A DNA stretch of 64,000 bases, taken from contig OU015500.1 in assembly GCA_907164885.2 (NCBI GenBank), forward strand, positions 52,713,033-52,777,032, in the 5' to 3' direction. The position numbers were made by a program, and so were the translations under genes. The number at the start of each line of letters is the position of its first letter. Positions within the stretch are counted from its first letter, which is position 1. The DNA comes from Dolomedes plantarius (taxonomy: Eukaryota > Arthropoda > Arachnida > Araneae > Dolomedidae). Below the pieces are notes generated by a model. That model was given only the letters and a program-made list of their open reading frames with translations, had not been told where the DNA came from and did no database searches. Shown here in pieces: positions 48,972 through 60,019 of the stretch.

Positions 48972-48974
<3 letters not shown>
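47425..48974 (+). mobile_element. Tc1-like transposon with IR/DR ends
   Basis: Inverted repeats of ~215 bp at each end, each holding two direct copies of TGGAAATTGATTTATGAAA. Left copies start at 47425 and 47607, right copies end at 48791 and 48974, so spacing is 182 and 183 bases. The sequence between the copies also matches inverted (for example TACATTATACATG). (TA)n lies on both sides. This is the IR/DR layout described for Sleeping Beauty-like Tc1 elements. The body contains a broken transposase. Confidence 0.92.
47753..48725 (+). pseudogene. Tc1-like transposase pseudogene (IR/DR element)
   Basis: ATG 47753 opens MGKRKVLLVDERAKNDN, and a frame change continues into IIAHFDIIAYLECG. A middle piece at 48024-48248 has SRRVRQILHSSW, the linker, and VIFSDKEKINLDDPDG with the first aspartate. 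The second is in MHDSASIHTSNAM (near 48452), with the usual QQDN reduced to HD. The glutamate is in SPDLNPIESIWG (near 48540-48575). The C-terminus ends AMPSRINQL stop at 48723. At least four frameshifts and several stops. Decay is heavier than in the Tc1 copies at 24154 and 41965. Confidence 0.82.

Positions 48975-49008
<34 letters not shown>
48975..49008. repeat. (TA)n microsatellite
   Basis: TA array at the right end of the IR/DR transposon. Confidence 0.95.
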
Positions 49009-49010
<2 letters not shown>

Positions 49011-50699
49011 AAAACATCTTATATTTTATAGAGGAAATATTATTGTACATAATAAAACCCTTTACACACTAATTAAATTCAAGTGATGACTTCTAACTTG
49101 CTCAACTTTGCCAAACCAAGAAAAATTATTGTCTTCCATATTTTGGCTCAGACCTGTTCTGCTATCTTCTTATTGATATGACCGTGGTTATAATATAAAA
49201 ATAAAATTACATCCAGTTAACACTAACTCAATTAAATTTACAAACTACAACACACGGGCTTTAATTTTTATTTAACAACACGTGAACAGTTTCCTTAATA
49301 AATTAATGTTAATGGTAAATAGATTCGACTATTTATTTTTGTTTATCTAAATAGATCCTGACCCACTGCTTAAAGCCGATTTCGAACGGCTACAAAAATC
49401 ATTCCAACATTTAGACTCGAAACTATAAATTCTCGTACCAAAAACAGCACCCTAGGCTCTCGATCATCGTCCGGTTTAATGGTCAATAAAATTCCACAAT
49501 GTATATCAATATGTGGTTTAACTGTCGGTTGTTTCAAATTTTTTCCTATTAAGATATCTTAATAAAATTTTATTAAAATATAAGTAATTTCTATACAGAA
49601 TTATATATATACTTAAGTTTGTATTTATATTATTATAAATGTCCATCATGTCAAAGTAATAACTCTTTTACCTCTACCATGAAGGTGAGTGAAATAAAGA
49701 ATATTGTTTATTAGAACAAATGAATGTATATATACTATATATCTACAGAAATAATTTCCCGCATAAATGAAATTACAACTCGTACATTCCACTTATAGAT
49801 GATATTAGTATATTCTTATTTTAAAGTAAATTAATAAACATACAAACAGACTGGTGTACACTGGTGAAAACCTTTTGAAACACATTCAATTTTTCTTTAC
49901 GACATAATATTTCCTGCTAAATTATTATTACTTTAAACTCATAATAATAAGATATGAAATGTACGATTTCATCCTATTTCTGTTAATGCCTGTTCAAATC
50001 TACAATTTTTATATACGTAAAAGCGATTTCATTGCATTAAAAGTATTTTTCTTTGTATTTCACAAAATTTTTCAAATAAAATATTGAAGCTTTTTAGAAA
50101 CAGATATCACCTAGATTTGGAATCTATATATTAAAAATCCAAAATGTTTCTACTCTACAGCTTCGAATATTTCTTATGATTGTTTCGGGAATAACTTATT
50201 TGAACGGAATTAAAATTAATTTCTTCAAACGAAAATAAAATCATTATTTTTCTAGAAAAGAAAATGAAATTTGTATCGAAATTAAATCATTTGAGCGAAG
50301 CATCTCTGTATTTAATAAGAGCAATCATAGCAATACCATATGAGTGAATGCCTCTCTCGAAATTAAAAAAAATAGAAATGGCCTTTCATTTCTGGGATAC
50401 TTAATTGAATTTTATCGAGTTTATTGACATACTCTTCGGCAATCTGACTTTCATCATTCTTTATAAGAGACTCTTATTTTCCACTGCCGGAAAAATTATG
50501 ATTGCAAATTAAAATGGATCCATTTTATACATGCCAATATTCTCATAAAGTAAAAAAGAAAAAAGATTCTCTGTGTGATGTGATATTATTTTATTCTCCA
50601 GACAATCAACAATGAATTGTTTTTACCCTGGACGTCAAGCAAATTTTTTGATTGTTACGACCATTGTTTCGTTTATATTTTTCGCAACATACAAAAAAT
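49009..50699. other. Unassigned region with one minus-strand open frame
   Basis: No recognised gene. A 62-codon minus-strand frame at 49370-49558 lies in a GC-richer island. It reads KPHIDIHCGILLTIKPDDDR in its middle, has no early ATG, and could be an exon or an old repeat. The frame at 50612-50869 has no recognisable domain. Confidence 0.3.
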
Positions 50700-51286
50700 T
50701 CACCAAAAAAATGTTTTCAAATAAAACAAATATCATGTCCGTGTCATTCAAGTTAAAAATGTTAGGAAATAATGTTAGAATATTTATTTTTGTTAATAAT
50801 TTTTTCAGTATTAACGCAATGCTAAAAAATATACTGAAAATTTTTTCCACCGTACTTCGAGTACATTAAGGCTAAATTGAGAGTTATGCACATAGTATTT
50901 CGTGACACATCCTGATAATATAGTTTTTGACATTTGTTATATTTCAAATGTCTAATATATTTATCAGCATGTTATGAAGTACTAAAAAAACACTGAAATA
51001 TTTCCCCCGGTACCAGGTGCATATTAAGGAAGAATGAGAATTACATACATACTATTTTTTGACAGATTGAAAAGTGCAAATAAAAGTTTTATCACTATGT
51101 TACATAATACTACAAACATGCTGGCATAAATTTTTCCCCATGCCTTCAGCGTATTAAGGCAAAACTGAGAATTATACCCTGACACTCTCATTGTGTACAA
51201 AAAAAATAAAAATAACCACTTAATCAGCATATAACGCAATACTAAAAAACATGCTGAAATAAGTTTTTCACAGTATCTTCAACATG

Positions 51287-52690
51287 CACTGCTGGCCACT
51301 GTAAATGCAATACCCTGAAGGAAACATGAAAATAACAGGAAATTTACAACATGCATTAGCGGAGGTGAGGTATGCAAATGATTAGAATTTCAGCGCAGAC
51401 GCACATCACGCGCGCCTGTGGCGCCACTTCAAAGCGCTACTTAAGGCTTGGAGATTTCGATGATTTCAAGTTCGACAATTGTGTTTTTCTTGTGTTTTTT
51501 TTCAAAAAAACGATCAATTATGCCTCGTCAAAAACAGCGATCATCTTTGATCAAGTATCCGAGTTCTACAGAGGAAGGATAGTGGCCTACCGAGATTGTG
51601 GATTATCTTTCAGGGAAATCGGTAGTCGTGTTGGACGAAACCAAACAACTGTAATGCGGATATGTAATCGTTGGATGCAGGAGGGTACGACGGACTGGCG
51701 TGTTCGATCGCATCCACCTCAGAACACCACTTCACGTGATGACAGGCAAATTGTGCGCATGGCAGTGACGGATTGCTCAGTCACATCACGAACCATAGCA
51801 CAGCACATGCAGTCTGAAAAGCATCATCCAGTGTCTGCGCGTTCCATTCGACGCCGTTTACAGCAGATGGTCTGTCCGCAAGACGTCCATTGCTTGTCTA
51901 CCCTTGACGCAGAACCACAGACGTCTCCGCCGCCAATGGTGTGATGACAGAAGGATGTGGACGGCAGAATGGAACGAAATTGTCTTTACTGACGAGTCAC
52001 ACTTCTGTCTGCAACACCAAGATGGTCGCATTCGAGTCTGGAGACACCGTGAAGAGAGGATGCTGAACAGCTGCGTTATGCACCGCCACACTGGTCATGC
52101 ACCGGGTATTATGGTATGGGATGGTATTGGATATCACTCTCGCACACCTCTAGTACGCATTGCCGGTACTTTAAGCAGCCAGCGCTACACCTCCGAGGTG
52201 TTGGAGCCAGTTGTCCTTCCTTGCCTTCAGGGCTTGCCCACAGCCATTTCAACAGGATAATGCGCGACCACACGTGGCACGCATTGTCCAACGGTTCTTC
52301 GTCAATCGCCAGATTGAATTGCTTCCCTGGCCGCCTCGCTCTCCGTATCTTTCACCGATAGAAAACATGTGGTCCATGGTTGCTCTACGATTGACCCAGA
52401 TTCCATCCCCAGCTGCCACAGCAGATCAACTTTGGCTACGTGTGGAAGCTGCTTGGTCTGCTGTACCCCAAGAACTCATCCAAAGTCTCTTTGAATCAAT
52501 GCCGAGGCGTGTGGCAGCGGTGATCTCCAACAATGGCAGCTACTCTGGCTACTGATTTTGGCAGGAACCACACTTCACAGAGTCTATAAATTGAATCATT
52601 TGATACTTGGTCAACATGTTATCTACAAAATAAATTTTGTTGTGATATCTCTTGTCTTTCTTGGTGTTGCAATTTGGGTGGCCAGCAGTG
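51287..52690 (+). mobile_element. Tc1-like transposon, 1404 bp, CACTGCTGGCCA family
   Basis: TIRs CACTGCTGGCCACTGTAAAT and, inverted, CACTGCTGGCCACCCAAATT. The right flank is TA. The left flank is TG, where neighbouring tandem units show TA was expected, so the left target base has mutated. It contains a nearly complete transposase. Confidence 0.92.
51520..52556 (+). pseudogene. Tc1 transposase pseudogene, near full length
   Basis: The family-type start is ATG 51520 (MPRQKQRSS), which shifts almost at once into the frame FDQVSEFYRGRIVAYRDCG. The HTH domain spans ~51560-51870, with VGRNQTTVMRICNRWMQEGT and SARSIRRRLQQM. After a shift near 51890 the catalytic domain reads EIVFTDESHFCLQHQDGRIR (first D), then HAPGIMVWDGIGYHSRTPL. 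A further shift near 52230 gives FQQDNARPHVARIV (second D) and SPIENMWS (E), 34 residues apart, the DD34E signature of Tc1. It ends MPRRVAAVISNNGSYSGY stop at 52553. Only three frameshifts separate it from an open frame. Confidence 0.93.
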
Positions 52691-52860
52691 TATTAAGGCT
52701 AAACTGAGAGTTTTATACATAATAAATCGTGACAGTTTCAAATGTGAAAAAAACATCTTATACAGTAATACAAAACGTGGCAAAAAATATTCCCGGTACC
52801 GTGAGCATGTACATATATTTCGCTACACTCTCAGAAGTGCATATGACACGTGTCATTAAG

Positions 52861-53447
52861 ATGTGTAATCCGAAAAATAAACTTATCTTTTGAATTCAAC
52901 GTTTTGTAATCAACGTTTTGAATTCAACGTTTTGTTAGAAGCAGTCCTTCTTTCTATCTTTTATCCCGTTCACCTTTTGCAGAATAATACAATAGTCAGC
53001 TTCTTTTAATGAGAATATTTTCATAAAACTTCATTTCATACGAAATAGTTATATTACTGTTAAACTCTAAATATAATAAATATGCTATTATTGCTCCTGA
53101 ATGGAATAGATCCGTTGAAAGAATTTTATATTTAGATCCAACCAGAGCAAGAAAATTAATGAAATAGTTTCTATGAAAACGATTTCATTTTATTTCCAGC
53201 AAGAATAAGAAAATTAATGAGATAATTACTTTGAAAGGATTCCATAATCCTGGAAAGCAGAAGTCGAAGTCTACAGAACATTCATTGCAAAATTTTGAGG
53301 AATAATATATTAAAGGATTCTCACAAGATATATGAACAAACATAGGTTCCACTAGAAATAAAGATCCCAGTTCTGCAGACCTACATCCCAAGAACATTCG
53401 ATTAGTTGCTCGAAAAAAAAATAGTTATAGAAGCCTCATTAGATTTA
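52861..53447. other. Short repeats, otherwise unassigned
   Basis: Three AACGTTTTG units at 52898-52933, and an imperfect duplication with AAGAAAATTAATGA-ATA near 53150 and 53205. No gene. Confidence 0.5.
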
Positions 53448-54614
53448 CACTGCTGTCCAAAAGTATAGTTTGAAAAATCTAACATTTTTACAATGCAACT
53501 GTTATTTTTTAATGTCAATGTGTTAAATTAGTTTAAATACAAGATATGAATAAGTTATTGAACAAAAATAATTATTTAATTTTATAAAATATAGCATACA
53601 AAAAATGTACAGGTTATCAGAAATCGACACCCATTTGGTTCCCCGGAATAAAATGAAATAAATAAACAATATCAAGTTCTTCTGATCAGAAAAGATAATA
53701 AATAAGTGCAATTGAACCGAAAAGTATTTAATATGTTGTTGGGCCGCCTCTGGCATTGATCAAAACAACCACTCTTTAAGGCATGGAATCCACAAGGATT
53801 TGCAAGACTATGTTTTGCATGAGTCCAGACTGCCTGGTTCGTACAGCAAAACACACAGAAAGTCCAAGGATGTGGGGCTGCATGTCATTCCTAGTGCTCA
53901 TGACATGTTTCCAAGGCAGAAATGGGTATTTCAGACCTAGCACCCTGCATTACAACGAAAGCGGCAAGAAAAACTTTGAAATTAAATTAAATTTCATTAG
54001 TGTTCAATTCTGAACTCTTATTCTAAACATTCCTTATATTAGGTTAAGGCTGAATTTACAAAACATGGTATTAATCCCATGGCCAGGAAACTCCCCAGAT
54101 TTAAATTTTGTTGAGAATTTAAGGAGTATAATTGGAAGGAAAATATCTCAAACTCATCCCAGAACGAAAGGAGATATTCAGGAAACAATAATTAAAATTT
54201 GGCACCACGAAATACCGACAGAAGTGTTGCAAAACCTTATGGATTCCATGTCTAAAAGAGTGGCTGTTGTGATCAAAGCCCGAGACGGCCCAACAACATA
54301 TTAAATGATTTTCGGTTCAATTGCACTCATTCATTATCTTTTCTGCTTAGAAGAACTTGAAATTGTTTATTTATTTCATTATTTTCCGGGGAACCATAAT
54401 GGATGCCGATTTTTGATAACCTGTACATTTTTTGTATGGTGTTTTTTAAAAAATTAAATAGTTATTTTTTTTTAATAACTTAATCATATTGTCTTTAAAC
54501 TAATTATATTGACACTAAAATATATCAGTTGCATTGAAAAAATATTATTTTTTGGGGCTTATTCTTGAAAAAATTTTAGATTTCTCAAACTTGCAATACT
54601 TTTGACCAGTAGTG
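53448..54614 (+). mobile_element. Fold-back Tc1 derivative with ~370-bp inverted arms
   Basis: Flanked by TA. Ends CACTGCTGTCCAAAAGTATA and, inverted, CACTACTGGTCAAAAGTATT. The inverted match continues for ~370 bases: 53448-53815 is the reverse complement of 54230-54614, including the 3' UTR and the last ~25 codons of the transposase. The left half of a normal Tc1 has been replaced by an inverted copy of its right half. A unique middle of ~415 bases remains. Confidence 0.9.
53800..54304 (+). pseudogene. Tc1 transposase fragment inside the fold-back element
   Basis: Near 53840-53890 CLVRTAKHTESPRMWGCMSF matches the middle of a Tc1 catalytic domain. 54065-54304 is open and encodes the C-terminus: IPWPGNSPDLNFVENLRSII with the catalytic glutamate, then LMDSMSKRVAVVIKARDGPT and a stop. 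The segment between (second aspartate) is missing or unreadable, and the N-terminal DNA-binding half is absent. The left arm carries the same C-terminus on the minus strand (GGPTTY-like, near 53740-53815). It cannot make a transposase. Confidence 0.85.
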
Positions 54615-56357
54615 TATAATTCAATTTAGGGGTCGACATACAAGTAAATTTCATTTTCATTTTGTTCCTCAAAAGGTTTTAAAATGAAACAACAAAAACA
54701 GCTTTTTTCAATGGTTATTACTGTGTCAATTACGTATTCTTGTTCTTCTGTGTATGCAATGTCCACATTACATCTGTACTTCAGCATCTGTGAATGGTAT
54801 CTTGAAGAGTACTTATTTAAATTTCTTCCCATCATACCCGAATGACACGTTTGCAGCATTCACCTGTTCTATCTTTTCTGAACCTTCATCAGAATTTTTG
54901 ATTTAGAGGAAAATTTGGGACATTATTTTCCGGGAATCAAAAATTACTCCGGAAAATGACTGATTTAATCTTTAAATTGGTTGAAAGTTGCACAGATAAA
55001 ATATTTGTAGATCTTAGAAATTATTTTGAAACAATTTCTATTTAAAGAAGTGAAAGACACTAATAAAGGCTATTTTTTCAGCAGGTGTATACAAAACGCT
55101 ATTTAATTTAATTTTTTAAAACAAATTTGGTTTTTTTTTTACGATTTTTGAATTTTTGATAATTTTCCATAAAAACATGTTTGAAAAGAAAAATTATTCG
55201 AAAATGCGTATAAATAAATAAATAACGCAACCTAAACCCTTTTGAGTTCTTACAAAGTCTCTTCAGTTGCTTTTTTTTTCTTTACTCATATGCTTGTGCC
55301 ATCTTTTATCCTCTTTAATTTTTCAAAACTTGTATAAATTCCCTTGTGTTTGTCATTTCTCAAAATTTCTATACTTTCTCTTGTGTATACCCTTGTTAGG
55401 CTTATCTCTATACTTTACCTCTGGGCCACTATATATGTAAGCAAAAAATGCTAGTTTTTCTACCTAAAATTTGCAGTTAGAATTTTGAAAAACCCTTTAC
55501 CATTCTCGTTATATATGTCTGCATTATACATTTCTTTAATTATACAATTCCTCTAAAAAAAACATTAATAGTTTACAAAAGGGAATTTTCATTTCAATTA
55601 CATCTACACACTGAAAAAATATAGGTATTTATCAAACCCTCCCTCTATTCAATTAAGATACATCTTCTTAAAAAGCAAACAATAATGATCTTTAAATAAA
55701 GGAATTTCATCTTGATAAATACCTAACTAATTAAAATCTTCTAAAATACATTATATAAATAAATAAATAAAAAATACATGTATGTATATTATTGCGGCAC
55801 AAATTTGCCAAGATATTTAATTACTTACATTCACCCACAATTGATAGAAATGCCTTAGATTTTCGAAATTTTAGAGAAATAATGCTTAATAGCATTCCTT
55901 TCTCCTCTCTTTAAAAGTGTAAACCACCAACTGATCGTCATTATGAAACGATATGTAATTTTCAGCTCGGTGTTGAATAAGTGCGTGCCAACAATGTATG
56001 ATTTGGCGCGTGCTTATACGGCCACATACTATCTGAATTAGCCAAAATAAGTTAAAAGCCAGTAATTAAGAGACAGAACAACATCGTTGCTTTGATTTCT
56101 TCTAAAGTTGCTCCTTCATTATGAGATGAATAGAGCTAAAAGCCTTTCAAATAATGCATTGGGGTGTTGAGCTCGTGTGCGACGTCCTTTTGGACTTGTG
56201 TTGGGTGTCACGTTTTGCAATCTTCACAATTTTTTTTCTTGACCGTTTTTTTTGTATGACCGATAACTAAGCAAACTACCTAAAAAATACCCTCAAATTC
56301 ACACATTTTATACATTACCAAAAAAGTTACTAAATCTCAAAGAGGGATAAATTAATT

Positions 56358-56360
<3 letters not shown>
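54615..56360. other. Unassigned AT-rich region
   Basis: No transposon end, RNA gene or clear exon. The longest frame, minus 54626-54859 (77 codons, with KYRCNVDIAYTEEQEY near residue 27), is not recognised and could be an exon or chance. A short plus frame at 55943-56038 (MKRYVIFSSVLNKCVPTMYD) is in a slightly GC-richer patch. Confidence 0.35.
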
Positions 56361-56416
<56 letters not shown>

Positions 56417-56423
56417 ATATGTA
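56361..56423. repeat. (TA)n microsatellite
   Basis: TA array at the left edge of the MITE. Confidence 0.95.
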
Positions 56424-56591
56424 CAGTGGAATCTCTATCTATCGTTTTTAAAGGGACCGACTGAACTGAACGATAAATGCTGGAAAACGATAGATCCAAG
56501 AGCATAACAAAGCAAAATGATTGTCGGGATTGAGTGAAATAAACGACACATACGGGAAAACGATGATTTCGAAAACGATCGATCGAGACCA

Positions 56592-56594
<3 letters not shown>
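56424..56594. mobile_element. MITE with pogo/Tigger-like ends, 171 bp
   Basis: Left CAGTGGAATCTCTATCTATC, right inverted CACTGGTCTCGATCGATCGT, both flanked by TA and (TA)n. AACGATA/CGTTTT motifs and a GGGACCG near the left end recall pogo/Tigger termini. No coding. Confidence 0.65.
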
Positions 56595-56636
<42 letters not shown>

Positions 56637-56640
56637 CGTA
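56595..56640. repeat. (TA)n microsatellite
   Basis: TA array shared by the MITE right end and the mariner left end. Confidence 0.95.
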
Positions 56641-57604
56641 CAGTCAATAAATTCGGTGACTTCATTTACTACAACAACGAATACACTTACAAAGTCTTCT
56701 GGACACAATCACCTTCAAAATAATGTCCTTCCGCAACTATACACTTCTGCCAGCGTTGATACAGCTTCTGAAAACAGTCATGGAAACCGTTGCGTGAGAG
56801 CTGTCGTAAAGCGGTTGTCACTGTTGCCCTCACTTCTTCGGAATTTGCAAACCGCTTGCCCTTCATGCGATCTTTCAGCTTCGGGAACAGGTAGAAATCG
56901 CAAGGAGCGAGATCTGGGGAATACGGGGTATGTGACAGAACTGTGGTGCCGTGTTTAGCAAGGGCATCTTGCAACATCAGGGATCGGTGCACCGGGACAT
57001 TGTCATGCAACAACATCCACATGTTGGATTTCCATACGTGTGGACGTTTACCACGCATTGCCTCCCGGAGACGACGAAGAACCTGTACATACCATTTGTT
57101 GACGATGTTACCTTGTGTTTGGCGCATCTTGTACTTTCTGGACCTTGCGCCAATAAACTTCCGCCAACCAAACAACCACTGCTCCTACCAGTTGGATGCT
57201 CGCCTCCGTTTGTGGGGTCACTGGCCACCCACTTCGCGGATCATCTGAAACAGCGTCTCTCCCATTTTTAAACAAGCTGTACCGTTTGAAAACTTTCGAT
57301 CTGCACATAGATTCTTCTCGATACGCTCTTTGCAGTAACCGTAACGTTTCTGCAGTGGTTTCTCCTAATTTGTAGCAGAATTTAATATTGGAACGTTGCT
57401 CCAAAAAGGACATTTTTCGACATCGACATCATAGGCTGACAGTCTGCAGCCAAATGGTGAGCTGCGGCGCATTAGCAGTTGTGCAAAGCGTCATGTGACG
57501 TCTCACGCGTACCCAGATAACGAGACTTGCAAACCTCATCGTTATTTCGGTTCCCGCACACACCGGGCATGAGGGGGGAGGGTAGTTACCGAACTTATTG
57601 ACTA
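56641..57604 (-). mobile_element. Mariner element (DD34D), internally deleted
   Basis: TIRs CAGTCAATAAATTCGGTGAC and, inverted, TAGTCAATAAGTTCGGTAAC, with TA at 56639-56640 and 57605-57606. At 964 bp it is ~300 bp shorter than a full mariner. The transposase is on the minus strand with its centre missing. Confidence 0.9.
56687..57413 (-). pseudogene. Mariner transposase pseudogene
   Basis: ATG 57413 opens MSFLEQRSNIKFCYKLGETT and gives the N-terminal HTH with LFKNGRDAVSDDPRSGWPVT. The frame then runs into unrelated sequence at a deletion near 57195, removing the linker and the first catalytic aspartate. The second frame (57175-56687) holds MLLHDNVPVH (second D) and, 34 residues later, PYSPDLAPCDFYLFPKLKDR (third D), the DD34D mark of mariner. 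It ends VAEGHYFEGDCVQKTL stop, typical of the family. The deletion alone makes it inactive. Confidence 0.9.
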
Positions 57605-57606
57605 TA

Positions 57607-58149
57607 CTGGTATATTATATAATAAAACTGTTAATAGCATCGCGCTGATTGACAAGCTAACTCCGGCCAAGCATTATCTGTGTGCAAACGTCACGCAGGA
57701 TTCTAGAAGCTTAAAACAAAGAAGTACGTTAGTTAGACAGGGGATGAGAATTCAATGACATTGGATATGCGGTGAGACGGTCCGCTTTTTGGAAATCGTG
57801 AGCGCTAGACGCTGTGTTAACTGGACAGTGGTTTCACCTTGAATCAAAGTAATAAACGTCAGAAAAATGGACATTGATCTATGTCTTACTGCATTAAATT
57901 TCCTTTCCACAACGCCATGGACTTGCGTGAATACGAAAGACTGCGAAATCCTATGAAAATAGCGAGCGTGATTCAACGCTTGTCAAGAGTCGCGTAATTC
58001 ACTAACTTTGCGGGGAGAAATGAAAAACTGACCGAACTGTGGATTAGCGCAAAGGCGCGAAGATTTTTAATATTCGAGGATTCAATTCAGGTGAAAAATA
58101 TGCGTTCGTAGAAACAATCGACATCGACGATCGTGAAATATACTCCAGG
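57607..58149. other. GC-richer unassigned stretch upstream of gypsy gag
   Basis: May be the leader or LTR end of the gypsy element but shows no match to the LTR pieces at 6279-8825. No primer-binding site was found. Confidence 0.4.
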
Positions 58150-58190
58150 AAAATGTTTAAACATACAGCAAATGAACCTGGATAATAGCT

Positions 58191-58523
58191 ATGTTCAACA
58201 AACTGAAGCTTATGATGGAGCGAAAACAAATCAAAATGAAATCGAAAAAGAACAGAATGAAACAGACGAAAAGAAAAAAAATAATTTGTGTAGAAAGTAC
58301 TCAAACAGAAACTAGATGTAGCAAAAAATTTGTGGAGAGAATAAGGACTGAAATTAAATTACCAATCCCTACTTTTGACAACAACAGGATTAAAAATATT
58401 CTCCATTGGTTCAACTTATATGAAGAAAGATGCAACGCATTGGAATTAAATGACGAATGGAAAAAAGAAAACTTGATGAGTTATGTCAGTGAGGAAATTC
58501 AAGATTTGATCATTTCTACATAG
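58191..58523 (+). pseudogene. Gypsy gag fragment
   Basis: A 110-codon frame. After a basic opening (KQIKMKSKKNRMKQTKRKK) it reads IPTFDNNRIKNILHWFNLYE, then LELNDEWKKENLMSYVSEEI, the usual start of a retrotransposon capsid domain. It stops at 58521. Gag-like remains continue in other frames to ~59000, where basic and Gln-rich stretches stand in place of an intact zinc knuckle. No CCHC motif was found. Confidence 0.65.
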
Positions 58524-59099
58524 TTATTAGGGAAGATTAATAAAGAAGCATTTGATATCAATTTTTTCAAAGAGCAAAGAGCAAATACATACGGAGTTTC
58601 GGGAATTGAAGTTAAAAGGAAACGGAGACCCCTTTATGCTTTACAAGCAAAAATTAGAATCGGGCAGTGTGCTCCAAAAAAAAGATACGGAGCTACTCGA
58701 AATTCTCAATCTTGATTGACCACCCAGATGAAGACGCTCCTCACCATGCAAAAAAATTGAAACCCGTTAGAGTGGCTAGACATTGCAAAGAAGATACACC
58801 TGCCGACAGCCAGTTCAGGAAAAAATGAAAAAAGAGGAATATTTAAGTTCCCCTGTGAGAAAAAACAGAGTGTTAACGAGTCAACGAATCAGCGACGATG
58901 GAGTGATGCGGCAAACAGACGGAGGTGGACTAGCAACAATGAGCCAAAATTTTACAGACGAGAGAATTTTCATCATTGAAGGAATCCATATCATAAGGGA
59001 CGGGAACGATTAAGCGACCAACGGCATCAAAATAGAGGGAGTTTCCACAACAGTTACCAAAGAGCAGATTACCCAAATAGAGATTCCAGCTGACTACTG

Positions 59100-59220
59100 A
59101 TACAAGCTCAGGGGAGTGATTCCCAAATTATGTGCTTGTTGGACACAGGGTCCACAGTGACTTTATTGTCAACTACAATGTGTAAACTTTTAAAAAATTA
59201 AATTAAAAGAACAGAGTAAT
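59100..59220 (+). pseudogene. Gypsy aspartic protease fragment
   Basis: IMCLLDTGSTVTLLSTTMC is read at 59127-59183, with the catalytic DTG at 59142-59150. This is the retropepsin active-site motif that processes Gag-Pol. Only ~30 codons are in frame before a stop. The flap and C-terminal GRD-like motifs were not seen. Confidence 0.75.
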
Positions 59221-60019
59221 GTAATATTGAAACAAACGGATGGACATGTAAAGAGACAAAAGTGAAGATAGTCAATGGAAAAAAGGAAATTGAAATATTA
59301 ATTGTAGACAGTGAATTACCATATTTGTTATTATTTTTAAAGTATATTAATTATTTAAGTTAGAAATTGATTTTCAAACATTAAAAGTGTTCCAATTTTG
59401 TAATGAGATAAATTTATGTGATGATTATAAATTTTTAAATCCTTATGCATTCCATGTGCAAAGAAAAATTTTAAAAAAATTATGGTGAAAATCTGAATTA
59501 AGGTAAATTGTATTATAATAATAATATGTGTAAATTTAGAAAGTTAAATAGAAATGTTTATAATGGTAGAAATGTTTATAATGATAGAAATGTTGTAATA
59601 ATAAAAAATTTATTGAGAAAATAATTTTAGAAATAATCACTCTTTTGGGCAATATAACATAACTGTTGATAAAATTTGTGTGAACCCAAATATGAGAACT
59701 TTTTTTTAGAATATCTGTAAAATCCTGAATAATGACATGAATCAAAATATGAGACAATCTGAAGAAAAAATGAAGTTTCTGAAATTGTAAACGATGTAGA
59801 TTGGAATTATAAAAATTGTAGGGAGACATGAGGTATCCTCGATGATACATTGAATACTCTGTTTAAACAGCCCGGTGATGTTTTGAATTTTGTAGCACCA
59901 GAACAAATGCCTGAGGACCGGACACAATTAGATAAAATTTTAGAAGGTTTCGGACATATATTTTCAAAAAATAAGTACGATGTTAGTAAAATTAAATTAG
60001 AACCCTAAAAATACATTTT

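Larger units (their letters stand above)
50700..52860 (+). repeat. Degenerate tandem repeat of 130-160 bp, split by Tc1
   Basis: Units are marked by ATTAAGGC(T/A)AAACTGAGAGTT-like phrases at 50865, 51023, 51153 and, after the Tc1, 52693. Each ends ATGCTGAAAT...TTTTTCC...TACCTTCAGC. Spacings are 158, 130 and, after removing the Tc1, about 136. No coding. Confidence 0.8.

Noticed and set aside
47425..48974. Nested insertion of one Tc1 in another, suggested by two TIR pairs
   Set aside because: The spacing of inner and outer repeats is 182 and 183 bases and the intervening sequence is also inverted, so it is an IR/DR terminus, not nesting.
50612..50869. 85-codon frame with a hydrophobic start
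   Set aside because: Composition follows AT-rich background and overlaps a minus frame. The right part is the degenerate tandem repeat.
58133..58315. 60-codon highly charged frame before gag
   Set aside because: It overlaps the gag-like frame at 58191 in another frame. The latter carries the recognisable capsid motif.
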